A DNA stretch of 46,485 bases from Accumulibacter sp. GTDB lineage: Bacteria; Pseudomonadota; Gammaproteobacteria; Burkholderiales; Rhodocyclaceae. The notes under the pieces are model-generated. The model made no database searches. It saw nothing but the letters and a program-made list of their open reading frames with translations, and was not told the origin of the DNA. The translations under genes and the position numbers were made by a program. The number at the start of each line of letters is the position of its first letter. Position 1 is the first letter of the stretch. The stretch covers positions 1-46,485 of the forward strand of contig JAFLDO010000039.1 of NCBI GenBank assembly GCA_017302455.1. Direction: 5' to 3'. Positions 9,794-18,658 of the stretch are shown piece by piece.

Positions 9794-10087
9794 ATGAGCC
9801 AGACGCCGGTTGCCAAACTGTTCAAGAACGGCGCCAGTCAATCCGTGCGTCTTCCGGCCGAGTTTCGCTGCGAGGGCGAGGAGGTTTATGTCACGCGTGA
9901 CGACACTACCGGTGACGTTGTGCTTTCGAAGCGCCCCAGCGCCAAAGCCTGGAGCGACTTCTTTGCCCTGCTGCATTCAATCGACGTCCCAGCCGACTTC
10001 ATGGCCGAGCGCCCATTGAATGTTGCGCCGAAAGCGCGCGGCGTCTTGGATGACGACCATTCCGCAGATGACGACGCCGACCTTTAG
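9794..10087 (+). CDS. vapB: VapB-type antitoxin (AbrB/SpoVT fold)
   Basis: 97 aa from ATG 9794 (GAGG ~10 nt upstream; an in-frame ATG at 9779 is less likely). VAKLFKNGASQSVRLPAEFR is the swapped-hairpin AbrB-like DNA-binding motif of VapB antitoxins, which repress their own operon and neutralise a PIN-domain RNase. The remainder (KRPSAKAWSDFFALL) matches the toxin-binding tail of this family. The partner toxin gene directly downstream is reduced to a stump, so the antitoxin appears orphaned. Confidence 0.85.
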   Translation: MSQTPVAKLFKNGASQSVRLPAEFRCEGEEVYVTRDDTTGDVVLSKRPSAKAWSDFFALLHSIDVPADFMAERPLNVAPKARGVLDDDHSADDDADL

Positions 10088-10089
10088 CC

Positions 10090-10167
10090 ATGCTGCACAT
10101 CCTCGATACGGACACGTCCAGTTACCGCATCCAGGCAAGTTCGCCACCCAAGCCGCCACAATCATGA
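10090..10167 (+). pseudogene. vapC: Truncated VapC toxin remnant
   Basis: The ATG two bases after the vapB stop opens a 25-codon frame that starts MLHILDTDTSSYRI. This is the first beta-strand of a VapC PIN domain, including the first catalytic Asp (LDTD). Homology stops after about 14 residues and a TGA follows. A functional VapC has ~130 residues with four acidic residues, so this cannot be an active RNase. The downstream ATPase locus probably replaced the rest of the gene. Confidence 0.7.
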
Positions 10168-10193
10168 AAACTCGGACCCACACTCCGACTTTT

Positions 10194-10212
10194 CATGCTA
10201 AATTTTAGCATG
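10194..10212. promoter_or_regulatory. Perfect 19-nt palindrome over the ATPase start codon
   Basis: CATGCTAAA, one central T, then TTTAGCATG: nine base pairs with no mismatch. It contains both candidate ATGs of the next gene (10195 and 10210). No Shine-Dalgarno sequence precedes either. A dimeric repressor site, or an RNA hairpin occluding initiation, would both fit. Confidence 0.6.
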
Positions 10213-11394
10213 CTTCGACGCCAAGTTCATCTTGATCACCTGCTCCAGCGTTTGTCGCGCTTCCCGGTGCTTGCTCTCCTGGGACCGCGCCAAGTGGGCA
10301 AGACGACCCTGGCCGGACAACTTGCCGCAACCTGGGACGGCCCGGTAAGACACTATGACCTTGAAGACCCCGACGATCAGGCGCGCCTTGCCGATCCTGC
10401 CTTCGCACTGCGTCCGCTGACAGGCTTGGTCATCCTGGACGAAATCCAGACCCGACCGGATCTGTTCCCATTACTGCGGGTGCTGGCCGACCGCCCCGAT
10501 ACTCCGGCACGCTTCCTGATTCTTGGTAGCGCTGCACCGGAGCTCTTGCGACAATCCGCCGAGAGTCTGGCGGGCCGCGTTGCCTTTCAGGAGCTTGATG
10601 GTTTTGGACTCGACGAACTTGCTGCCGCAGATGGGCAGCATCGCATCGAGCCAGACTGGCTTGACGTCCGTTGGTTGCGCGGCGGCTTCCCGCGTGCCTT
10701 CCTGGCCAGCGATCTCGCCACCAGTCGAGAGTGGCGCGAGGCGTTCATTCGTACCTACCTGGAGCGTGACCTGCCGCAACTCGGCATCAATCTGCCGGCA
10801 CTTACCCTGCGCCGCTTCTGGACCATGCTGGCGCATTACCATGGCCAGACGTGGAACAGCAGCGAAATTTCCCGCTCGCTTGGTGTGAGCGACAAGACCG
10901 TGAGCCGCTATCTGGATATCCTCGAAGGCACGTACATGGCTTACCGCCTCTTGCCCTGGCACACCAATCTGGGCAAGCGGGAGGTGAAGGCACCCAAGGT
11001 TTACCTTTCGGATACCGGCATCTTGCACAGTCTCCTGGGAATCGGCGATACAGACGCCTTGTTGGCGCACCCCAAATGTGGCGCCTCCTGGGAAGGGCTG
11101 ATCGTGCGTGAGATCATTCGCCGAAGCGACGCACGACCGGGCGAAGCGTTTTTTTGGGGCGTGCATACAGGCGCCGAACTCGACCTGCTGATTGCCAAGA
11201 ACGGCAAACGCCTGGGCTTTGAAATCAAGCTTACCCGCTCCCCGAGAGCGACGGTTGCCATGCGCTCCGCCCGCGACGTGTTGAACCTGCAGCACCTCTA
11301 TGTGATCTGTCACGGAGAAGGCCCGCCCTGGCCACTCAGCGAAGGGATCACCGCTGTCCCGGCGAGGAATATCGATGCCGTACTCGCTCAGTAG
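10210..11394 (+). CDS. AAA ATPase with DUF4143 C-terminal domain
   Basis: 394 aa from ATG 10210 (or 399 aa from 10195). Residues ~15-150 are an AAA_14 ATPase: Walker A LLGPRQVGKTTLAGQ, Walker B LVILDEIQ, sensor-like FLILGSAA. A winged-helix-like stretch (SSEISRSLGVSDKTVSRYL) and the DUF4143 domain follow, with a nuclease-like ELDLLIAKNGKRLGFEIK resembling the PD-(D/E)xK core (D...ExK). The family is widespread in accessory regions; its role is not established, though transfer and defence links are often proposed. It follows the vapC stump directly, which marks this spot as a site of gene replacement. Confidence 0.85.
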   Translation: MLRRQVHLDHLLQRLSRFPVLALLGPRQVGKTTLAGQLAATWDGPVRHYDLEDPDDQARLADPAFALRPLTGLVILDEIQTRPDLFPLLRVLADRPDTPARFLILGSAAPELLRQSAESLAGRVAFQELDGFGLDELAAADGQHRIEPDWLDVRWLRGGFPRAFLASDLATSREWREAFIRTYLERDLPQLGINLPALTLRRFWTMLAHYHGQTWNSSEISRSLGVSDKTVSRYLDILEGTYMAYRLLPWHTNLGKREVKAPKVYLSDTGILHSLLGIGDTDALLAHPKCGASWEGLIVREIIRRSDARPGEAFFWGVHTGAELDLLIAKNGKRLGFEIKLTRSPRATVAMRSARDVLNLQHLYVICHGEGPPWPLSEGITAVPARNIDAVLAQ

Positions 11395-11586
11395 TTTCCC
11401 CCGTCAGCCTCATCCAGACCCCGACCCCCGGCGGTATGGGTCAACTGACTTCGGCGAGCGCCAGGGCCAACGCTGGGTCGTCCAGGCCAGCGACGCCCCA
11501 TCTGGGCGGCAGGAGCGCTGGCCGCAGGCAGTTGAGCGGCATCTTCTTCCTCTCATGCCGATCTCCGAGCACATGGGCGGGGTCTC

Positions 11587-13206
11587 GTGAACGGGCTGAA
11601 TGCGGACTGGAGGATGCTGCGAACGACCTCAGCCTTGTTGCTCGTCTGCAGTTTCTGCCTCTTTCTGCCGAGTCTGTATCACGAGCTCTTCGCCGATGAC
11701 GAGATCTACCTGGCTTTCAACAACCGCATGGTGCGCCAACTGCCGTGGACCGACCTGCATCTCTTCCTCCAGAAACCGGCCAATCGCTGGGAGTTCCTGC
11801 CGCTGCGCGACTTCACCTACTGGCTCGACTTCCGTCTGTTCGGCGATGAACCAATGGGCTTCCACTTTTCCAATCTCGCCTGGTACGCGCTTTCGGCGAT
11901 CGCGTTCTTCTGGCTGGTCCGGGAACTCATCCTGCTCTTTCGACCGGCCTGGGTGAACCAGGCCGGGGTGTTGGCTCTGTGCGGTACCGTGCTCTTCGTG
12001 GTCCACCCCGCGCATGTCGAAGCCGCCGCCTGGGTCGCTTCCCGCAAGGACCTGATGGCTGGTACGTTCGGCTTCCTCGCGGCGGCGACTCTTGCGCGCG
12101 GGCTGCGGGCGGGCTGGCCCGTCGGAAACAGCGTACTGGCCGCCCTACTGCTGCTATGCGCGTGTTTCAGCAAAGCCGCGGGAATGACCCAGGTGCTCTT
12201 CCTGACCCTGTTGCTTGCTGCCTGCTGGCGCCATGCCACCACCGTTCCTGTCGGACGGAAAGTCGCCAGCTTGCTGCTGCCCTGGGCAGTCGTCGTCGTC
12301 GCGGCAGTCGTGCACATGCAGATGGCCGAGTCCACCGGCATTCGCATCGAGAACCACCCTGGCGCGCTGATCGTCCTCGACCGCGCATCGCGGATTTTCA
12401 GCACCCTCGGCAGCCTCCTGCTGGTGCCCTATCCGCTTGGCCTCTACCACGATGTGTATCGGCTGGGCGAATGGCATTGGCTTGGTTCCGGGCTCGGCTT
12501 GCTGCTCGTGCTGCTGGCCCTGCGCACGCTCTGCGTCCGGCGGGCACTGTGGCCCCTCGGCATCGTCATGGCCGTATCCCCCTGGCTGGTCTATCTTCAG
12601 TTCCTCCCTTTCACGACCTGGTCGATGGCCAGCGAGCGTTTTCTCTTCGTGTCGGTTGGCGGACTGGTTCTGGTTCTGGTTGACATCCTCGGGCGGGCCG
12701 GGCTACCACGGCGCATCATTCCGCTCTTGCTGCTGCTGACGGTGCCGATGGGTGTGATCACCTGGATGCGCATGGCCGACTGGGAACTCGGGGGCACCCT
12801 GCGTACCAGGGAGTATGAGCGCCAACCGCATTTCCATAACGCCATTCGGGACCAAGTCATCTACACGCTGCTGCCCAAGCGCCAGTATGCCGAAGCCGAG
12901 TCCCTGGCGGGAACGATTCCCCGTGATTACGCGGCAGCCGCACTGACGGCGGCAGTCAATGCCGAGCGCGCGTTCCGAGAACGGGAAGAAGGCCGCGCAA
13001 GCGAAGCGACCGACCCGCACGCCGACGGGGCTTACTGCCAGGAAGTGGCGTCACTGCGTAAGGCGCTGACATCCGGCTATACGCATATCGTGCGCGAGCG
13101 AGACATCTCCTACAACAATCTCTTGCGCTCCATCGAACGACAGGCGGAGTTTCGCTACGCAGATTACCCGCGGATCTGTGACGGCGCCGCTACGGCTGGC
13201 CACTGA
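11587..13206 (+). CDS. Polytopic membrane protein, GT-C glycosyltransferase-like
   Basis: 539 aa with a GTG start; an ATG lies nine codons downstream. About ten hydrophobic helices spread over residues 10-400. Acidic residues follow the first helix (LFADDEIYL), and WVASRKDLMAGTFGFLA occurs near residue 150. This is the layout of lipid-sugar-dependent GT-C enzymes and of the membrane half of TMTC-like proteins, which use polyprenyl-phosphate sugars at the periplasmic face. The C-terminal ~110 residues are hydrophilic and predicted helical, without clear TPRs. Its 3' end overlaps that of the convergent next gene by 17 nt. Substrate unknown; an uncharacterised membrane protein is the alternative. 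Confidence 0.6.
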   Translation: MNGLNADWRMLRTTSALLLVCSFCLFLPSLYHELFADDEIYLAFNNRMVRQLPWTDLHLFLQKPANRWEFLPLRDFTYWLDFRLFGDEPMGFHFSNLAWYALSAIAFFWLVRELILLFRPAWVNQAGVLALCGTVLFVVHPAHVEAAAWVASRKDLMAGTFGFLAAATLARGLRAGWPVGNSVLAALLLLCACFSKAAGMTQVLFLTLLLAACWRHATTVPVGRKVASLLLPWAVVVVAAVVHMQMAESTGIRIENHPGALIVLDRASRIFSTLGSLLLVPYPLGLYHDVYRLGEWHWLGSGLGLLLVLLALRTLCVRRALWPLGIVMAVSPWLVYLQFLPFTTWSMASERFLFVSVGGLVLVLVDILGRAGLPRRIIPLLLLLTVPMGVITWMRMADWELGGTLRTREYERQPHFHNAIRDQVIYTLLPKRQYAEAESLAGTIPRDYAAAALTAAVNAERAFREREEGRASEATDPHADGAYCQEVASLRKALTSGYTHIVRERDISYNNLLRSIERQAEFRYADYPRICDGAATAGH

Positions 13207-14698
13207 TCCGGTAAAGGCGCCACGTAGCCCTGCTGTCGTCGATGGGTTCGATCTTCAGGCGCTGGCGAGCAAATTCATGCAGATTCGCGTCGCCGTTGAT
13301 CAGCACCCGGTTGAAGCCAACCAGGTGGTCCGGCTTCGACCGATAGGGAGACCAGACCAACTCGCGGGTCGGGTTGACATGAGCCGGGTTTCTGTACTGA
13401 ACGATACCGCTGTAGTGCTCCGTGAAGCTGAAGTTGGTATCGCAGCCGCGCAATGCCTGAGCGTAGGACGACAACTGCAACCCGGGCCTGCCCTTGACGT
13501 AAATGCTGCCACCATCCATGTCCACGCCAAAGACGCGGTCTGCCTTGTTGAGTTGTTGAACACTTGCGAGAAACCCGCCCATCTGTTCCTCATCCCAGTC
13601 TCGCCACGACTTGATCGTGGCGAGCGAGAAGATCAGCGTAAGGCCGAGGCCGACCGTTATCCCATACACCCTGGCCATGCGCGGAGCCGGCAGAGCCAAC
13701 AGAAGCAGCACAAGAGCGCAGGGCAGCCAGCGCTGGTTGAAGAATATCGTGTTCATGTAGTTCCACGGCAGCACCCAGTAGGCCAGGAGAAGCCCGAGGG
13801 CGGCAAGGAACAGCGGCCTGTCGATTTCAGCGTCCAATTGCCGCCAGCGGGTCACCACCGCGAGAAGAATCCAGGCAGCGAGAATGATCACGAACATCTG
13901 TTCGAGACTCCCCTGCAGGCCTCCTTGCGCCGCATTGGCGAAATACTCCAGTTTGGCACGTTCCAGGGGCATCGTGCTCCACTCCGGCATGGTCGACACA
14001 CCGCTGGCCTGCCGGTTCATGGCCAACTGCGGATACCAGATACAGGCGAGCACCCACGCCGGAACCAGCGATGCCAGGGACAACCGCCATGAGCCGGGCT
14101 GCTTGTCGACGAATCTCGCAATCACCCAGACACTGGCCATCAAGAACCACAGCGCATGCGCATAGTAGAGAAGCAGCGCAGTGCCAGCCATGCCCGCGGC
14201 CTGCAACCAGCCCGGGCGGCGGCTGGCGACCACGACGAACAGGCAGAAGACGGGCCAGCCGACGAGGAAATTGAGCAGGCCCCAGTAGAAGAGGAAGTTG
14301 AACACGAGAGGCACGCCGATCAGCCAACTCTCGATCTGGCGCCTGCGGCATCTGGCCAGAGCATAACTGCCCAACAGCCAGCCTGCCGCCAGAGCACTCA
14401 GTGTCAGGCGCCCGGCGACAAGCGGGTCCGCGACCAGCCAAAAGCTGTAGATCAGGCCATAGACCAGCGTATTCGGGTAATACCAGGGAGTCACGACGAG
14501 TTCGGGCCGGTTCCCGGCGAGAGTCTCCTCGAAGAGAAAAATCTGGCTCAGATGCTGCGGGAGATCGGTCGAGGGAGGAACGCTGACGACCCAGAAGGGG
14601 AGTATGGCGACCACGATGGTCAGCAGAAGGAGCACCGGCGGGCCCCACCGTGGGCCGTCGGGCACGCTCAACTCACTCGGCAGCTTGGGCATGGGCAA
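13190..14698 (-). CDS. Polytopic membrane protein, probable GT-C type
   Basis: 502 aa with about ten to eleven membrane helices between residues 20 and 370, then a ~130-residue soluble C-terminal domain. After helix 1 comes SVPPSTDLPQHLSQIFLFEE, an acidic/His periplasmic loop in the position of the catalytic loop of GT-C glycosyltransferases. I do not recognise a named family, so the call rests on topology and on the similar gene converging with it. No strong ribosome-binding site precedes the start; a second ATG lies two codons in. It is divergent from the PAP2-like gene across 79 nt. Confidence 0.5.
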   Translation of the reverse strand: MPMPKLPSELSVPDGPRWGPPVLLLLTIVVAILPFWVVSVPPSTDLPQHLSQIFLFEETLAGNRPELVVTPWYYPNTLVYGLIYSFWLVADPLVAGRLTLSALAAGWLLGSYALARCRRRQIESWLIGVPLVFNFLFYWGLLNFLVGWPVFCLFVVVASRRPGWLQAAGMAGTALLLYYAHALWFLMASVWVIARFVDKQPGSWRLSLASLVPAWVLACIWYPQLAMNRQASGVSTMPEWSTMPLERAKLEYFANAAQGGLQGSLEQMFVIILAAWILLAVVTRWRQLDAEIDRPLFLAALGLLLAYWVLPWNYMNTIFFNQRWLPCALVLLLLALPAPRMARVYGITVGLGLTLIFSLATIKSWRDWDEEQMGGFLASVQQLNKADRVFGVDMDGGSIYVKGRPGLQLSSYAQALRGCDTNFSFTEHYSGIVQYRNPAHVNPTRELVWSPYRSKPDHLVGFNRVLINGDANLHEFARQRLKIEPIDDSRATWRLYRISGQP

Positions 14699-14777
14699 AA
14701 AGAATGCAAGAATGTCGTCTTATCCGCTAGCGGACATTGTCTTGTTGCGTTGCCAAGGATGTTTCAAGTCTTCTCGC

Positions 14778-15908
14778 ATGCTTTCGTCACGCCTCAAGTC
14801 GATGCCGCCGGCAGCCCAACTGTTACTCATTCTGGGCGCCGTCCTGCTGCTCGGCGCGGCCGGCATACACACGTCCAGCGACCTTCCTCGCCAGTATAGC
14901 TGGTCCCGCACGCTGGAGCTTTTCTGGCAGGCCATCATCGATGCCTATTTCATGGTCATGGCATTGATCGTCCTGCTCGCGGCAAGGCTGGAGGCCGCAC
15001 CTGGTGGAACCACGACAACCCCTTGGCGTTTATCGCATTTCCTGTTTGCCGGAACGCTGACCGTCGGCGTCGCTTGTCTCCTCTTGAGCGCTTCCACGAG
15101 CTACACCGTCTGGGACCGCGCATGCATCATCCCGGTCGCCCTCCTCCTGCTTAACTCATTACGTGATCGCGACCTGCCCGCTGCACTGCTCGGACTGTCG
15201 TCGACGGTGTGCATCCTGATGCTGGTCAGTTACGTCTTCACCGTGTTCAAGTCGCAGTTGTTCGTCACGGGCATCATCCTTGACGAATGGCTGATCGCCG
15301 GTGAAAGAATGATTTTCGGACAGCCTCTGTACCTGACCATCGCCCGTTGGGCAGAGCGAAACCCGCTGGTCGTCCACCTCAGCGACTGGGTGTATTACCT
15401 CTTTTTTCACCACATGGCTCTTGTCGCCCTGTTCCTCTTTGCACGTGGCGAACAAGGCGAACAATGGCGTTACGTGGCAACCCTGTCCCTGTGCTACCTC
15501 CTTGGCGGACTGTCGTATTACCTCTTCCCGGCCTTCGGACCGGTCTATTACGATCCGGGTGCGTTTGCCTACCTGAAGACTGGCGCGGTGTTCACGGCCG
15601 ATATCCAAAGCTTTCTTTGGCAGGCGACCAACGCCTCAATGCATGGAACCCTGACCGAGATCGACACCTTCGCGTTCATCGCGTGCATGCCGAGCCTGCA
15701 TATGGCCCATGAATCGATCATGTTCTTCTATTCGCGGCGGGCACCGCTGATGCTGGCTTTCTCCGGACTGTTCTGGTGCTCGTCAATCGTCGCCGTGCTG
15801 GTCCTGGGCTGGCACTATCTCTTTGACGTACTCGGCGGAGTTGTCCTCGCCGGCATCGTCATCGCCGCGGTCCGCTATCGGCGTCCAGCGGTCATTGTCC
15901 AGGACTAG
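14778..15908 (+). CDS. PAP2-superfamily membrane protein (AUR1/Ipt-like)
   Basis: 376 aa from ATG 14778; earlier in-frame ATGs (14691, 14712) would run into or crowd the divergent gene. Around nine membrane helices. The phosphatase/transferase core is C-terminal: ACMPSLHMAH (~residues 295-305) and VLGWHYLFDVLGG (~345-357) carry the two His-containing PAP2 motifs. YYLFPAFGPVYY just before is typical of the inositol-phosphoceramide-synthase-like branch. Enzymes of this type remove or transfer phosphate-linked head groups of lipids at the outer face of the inner membrane. With the two GT-C-like neighbours it suggests a lipid-linked glycan function (inference). Confidence 0.7.
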   Translation: MLSSRLKSMPPAAQLLLILGAVLLLGAAGIHTSSDLPRQYSWSRTLELFWQAIIDAYFMVMALIVLLAARLEAAPGGTTTTPWRLSHFLFAGTLTVGVACLLLSASTSYTVWDRACIIPVALLLLNSLRDRDLPAALLGLSSTVCILMLVSYVFTVFKSQLFVTGIILDEWLIAGERMIFGQPLYLTIARWAERNPLVVHLSDWVYYLFFHHMALVALFLFARGEQGEQWRYVATLSLCYLLGGLSYYLFPAFGPVYYDPGAFAYLKTGAVFTADIQSFLWQATNASMHGTLTEIDTFAFIACMPSLHMAHESIMFFYSRRAPLMLAFSGLFWCSSIVAVLVLGWHYLFDVLGGVVLAGIVIAAVRYRRPAVIVQD

Positions 15909-16028
15909 CTCCCCGTTGCGCCCGGAACAGGATCGTCAGTTCCGAAACGACGCCGTCGTGGTCAAGCAAGCAGAGCGGCCTGTGCAATGGCGCTTGCCGC
16001 CCTCCTCCTTGCCATCGCAACTCGGCCC

Positions 16029-16940
16029 TTACCGGCCTGCCACGTCACTCGACGAGATGGTCCTGAAGAACACGGTTTCTAGCGACACGCTGGGTTTCAC
16101 GTCCTGCAGAACGCCGCCGCAGGAGTTGACCCGCGCGATCAAGGCAGGCAAGTCGGCCGCGCCGGCATCGAGAGTAAAAAGGCCCGGCCGCACTTCGCTG
16201 CAGCCCTCGATCGGCGCTCCACCGCGGTAGCGCAGAACAAACCGGTCGGCCTGATCGGCGGCGAGTTCCTGCGGCGAGCGGATGGTCAGCAATTGCCCGC
16301 GATGGATCAGCCCGAAGCGGTCGGCAATACGCTCTACGTCATGCAGCACGTGCGACGAGAAGAACAGTGTGCCTCCCTGTTGACGGTACTCGTCAAGAAT
16401 ATCGACCACATCCTTCCGACCGACTGGATCGAGTCCCGAGAGCGGTTCATCGAGGATCAATAGCCTAGGTTTGATGGCCAGGGCATGCGCCAGCGCCGTC
16501 CGTTGCAGCATGCCCTTGGAAAACCCGCGTAGGCGGCTGTCGGCAACCGCCGCGAGATCGAAGCGCTCCAACCAGTGCATGCAGTGCTTGCGCTCGTCAC
16601 CGATACGCAGACCGTGCAGGCGCAACCCCATCAGCAGGATTTCGTAAGGAGTCAGGAAATCCTGCAGGCTCGGATTTTCGGGAACAAAGCCAAGCCCCCG
16701 GCGCGCCTCCGGTTCGCGCACGTCGCAATCAAACAACGAGGCGCTGCCAGCCGTCGGCAGCAGGGCGCCGATCAGAATTTTGATCAACGTGCTCTTGCCG
16801 GCCCCATTCGGTCCTATGAAGCCGAAGGTCTCACCCGCGTCGATACTCAGAGAGATACCTTTCAGGGCGACCTTCGAAGGCTTTCTCCAGCCACCAGAAT
16901 AGGTCTTGTGAATACCCTCCACCAGGATCGCGTACGTCAC
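16029..16940 (-). CDS. ABC transporter ATPase, PilH-like
   Basis: 303 aa. The GTG start at 16940 is supported by GGGAGA 5 nt upstream and by a 4-nt GTGA overlap with the preceding gene. Walker A is GPNGAGKST, signature FSKGMLQR, Walker B LLILDEP, then the D-loop SGLDP. The ~80-residue tail after the core is typical of ATPases paired with ABC-2 type permeases. It hydrolyses ATP for the permease encoded two genes upstream. The order pilin, secreted protein, permease, anchor protein, ATPase recalls the pilGHI genes next to pilA in Myxococcus, which are needed for pilus assembly; assignment by context. Confidence 0.85.
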   Translation of the reverse strand: MTYAILVEGIHKTYSGGWRKPSKVALKGISLSIDAGETFGFIGPNGAGKSTLIKILIGALLPTAGSASLFDCDVREPEARRGLGFVPENPSLQDFLTPYEILLMGLRLHGLRIGDERKHCMHWLERFDLAAVADSRLRGFSKGMLQRTALAHALAIKPRLLILDEPLSGLDPVGRKDVVDILDEYRQQGGTLFFSSHVLHDVERIADRFGLIHRGQLLTIRSPQELAADQADRFVLRYRGGAPIEGCSEVRPGLFTLDAGAADLPALIARVNSCGGVLQDVKPSVSLETVFFRTISSSDVAGR

Positions 16941-17788
16941 CGCGGTCTCCCCGACTCGGCCGCGCGTGGCTGGACGACCTGCGCCTTGCCGTTGGCGTCG
17001 ATCACGTACTGCATCAAGAAAGGATCCGATGGAATAGCCGGCAGGATCGAGATGTCCACGAGTTGCTGCAGGCGAACCGGCGGCTTCCCGGTCAGTTCGT
17101 CGTAACGGGCGATCGCGCGGTCGAGCATCAACAGGTTCTCCAGACGATTCGCGCGCTTCTCCAGGAAACCGGCGAAAGACCTGTGCCGGGTTTCCTTGGC
17201 CATTGCCCGGTGCAGGCGAATGGCAAACTCCCGGTCCTCGCCCTTGCCAGCCCACTGCGCGGCCACCTGTTGAAGCTGAATCTTCTCGATATCATCGGAC
17301 GCATGGTCTGCGGCAATCTTCATCCATTCCGCACCCATCTGGGGATTCTTCAGAAAGTGGATGGCATTGAAGGCGTAATAAAAAGCTGGCTGCCAATCAA
17401 AGGGCCGCGCGTCACTGGCTTTCCTCAGGATATCTTGCGCGGCTGCAACCTCACCATTCCAGGGCAAGATCGCTGCGGCAATGTAGTAGTTGTCCTCATG
17501 GGCGGGATTGAACCAGGAGATATCGGACTGCACGATGGCGAGAATTCGGTAGTTCTCGGCGTCCATTTTCTCCGTAGACGCAACCAGCGCCCTGAAACCG
17601 GCCAGATCAGCAGCCAGATAGCGGTCCCCTGCTGCCATCAGCACTTGGGCAAACCGCGGTACGGCCACCTCCATCTCACCCGACGATGGGGGACGCGGAC
17701 GGGCATACAGGGCCGGGACGAGGGCCGCGTAGACCACAAACGATAGCACTCCCAGAGCCAGTCCGGTACGCCCTCCGACTACCGCCAT
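16937..17788 (-). CDS. Membrane-anchored helical protein, PilG-like position
   Basis: 283 aa from ATG 17788, with GGGAG upstream; an in-frame ATG at 17818 lacks a ribosome-binding site and would overlap the permease gene by 29 nt. One N-terminal membrane helix (~residues 10-30) is followed by a periplasmic, almost entirely helical domain with TPR-like spacing. Examples are DNYYIAAAILPWNGEVAAAQ, WQPAFYYAFNAIHFLKNP and EFAIRLHRAMAKET. A C-terminal segment of beta character ends in YVIDANGKAQVVQ. No family name is certain. It sits between permease and ATPase with tight coupling (stop/start spacing of 1 nt and 4-nt overlap), so it is very probably a third subunit of the same complex. Confidence 0.7.
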   Translation of the reverse strand: MAVVGGRTGLALGVLSFVVYAALVPALYARPRPPSSGEMEVAVPRFAQVLMAAGDRYLAADLAGFRALVASTEKMDAENYRILAIVQSDISWFNPAHEDNYYIAAAILPWNGEVAAAQDILRKASDARPFDWQPAFYYAFNAIHFLKNPQMGAEWMKIAADHASDDIEKIQLQQVAAQWAGKGEDREFAIRLHRAMAKETRHRSFAGFLEKRANRLENLLMLDRAIARYDELTGKPPVRLQQLVDISILPAIPSDPFLMQYVIDANGKAQVVQPRAAESGRPR

Positions 17789-17789
17789 T

Positions 17790-18593
17790 TCAGGAAAACT
17801 CCCGTTTGGAGAAGGCATGGACCGAAAAACCGATCATCGCCAGGCAATACGCGAGAGCCATAAGCAGGCTCAGCATGATGGCCTGCATGTCTGGGAGAAG
17901 GCCGTACATTGGCCAGACGCGCCAGTCAAGGCGCGACAAATCGGGCAACACCCAGCGAATGGTGTCCAGCGCTGGCCCAAAGCGGACGACCAACTCGGTT
18001 TGTCCTTCGGCCCCCTTTTCCAGAAAATCGAAAACGGCACCCACCGCCCGCCCAGCGATGGCAAACAGCGCGCCGAGTACCAAGGCGAGCATGGGGACAG
18101 TCGACAACGTGGCAATCCATAACGAGAATGCAGCCACCACCGCTACATCAACCCACACGCCGAACACTGTCGCCCAATAGGGAACGCCCAGACTGACCCG
18201 GAACTCCTGATCATAGTGGACCCCCAGCGTGATCACCGCAGTCCAGAGCAGCAAACCGAGCAAGAGCGCTGCCACACCCGTTAAGGCCAGGACTCCGAGA
18301 TAGCGGCCAATCAGATATGTCGCCCGATGAACGGGATAGCTGAGAGTCAGGACGACCGAACGCTTCTCAATCTCGCGGCCAACCAGATCCTGCGTCAGGA
18401 TGATGGCGAACAACACCAGACTGAAACGAAACCCCGAAAGCCCAACATCAAGCGCGACCGTCAGAGGCTGGCGGGGAGAGAACGATGCGGACAGGTACGC
18501 AAGCGCGACCAAGGCCACGCCGAGAGCGAAGACCGCAAGAAACGTGCGATCGCGAAAACCTGCCCGCCACGAAGAAAGAAAAAACTGCAGCAC
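17790..18593 (-). CDS. ABC-2 type permease, PilI-like
   Basis: 267 aa from a GTG start with GGGG about 7 nt upstream. Six predicted membrane helices: an N-terminal helix after LSSWRAGFRDRTFLAVF, a cluster between residues 55 and 190, and a final one near 240-260. DLVGREIEKRSVVLTLSYPV is the typical ABC-2 coupling-helix segment. It forms the channel partner of the ATPase at 16029-16940. It lies just downstream of the terminator that closes the pilin unit, so expression needs read-through or its own promoter. Confidence 0.8.
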   Translation of the reverse strand: MLQFFLSSWRAGFRDRTFLAVFALGVALVALAYLSASFSPRQPLTVALDVGLSGFRFSLVLFAIILTQDLVGREIEKRSVVLTLSYPVHRATYLIGRYLGVLALTGVAALLLGLLLWTAVITLGVHYDQEFRVSLGVPYWATVFGVWVDVAVVAAFSLWIATLSTVPMLALVLGALFAIAGRAVGAVFDFLEKGAEGQTELVVRFGPALDTIRWVLPDLSRLDWRVWPMYGLLPDMQAIMLSLLMALAYCLAMIGFSVHAFSKREFS

Positions 18594-18603
18594 TTACGAC
18601 CCC

Positions 18604-18637
18604 AAAAAAAGAAAGGCGCACATCGGAGGCGCCTTTC
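18604..18637 (-). terminator. Rho-independent terminator after the pilin operon
   Basis: Reading the minus strand, GAAAGGCGC (18637-18629), a 9-nt loop and GCGCCTTTC (18619-18611) form a perfect 9-bp stem followed by seven Us. It lies 21 nt beyond the stop of the secreted PilA-C-like gene. Confidence 0.85.
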
Positions 18638-18658
18638 TTGGTCCGATGATCCCGCCGA

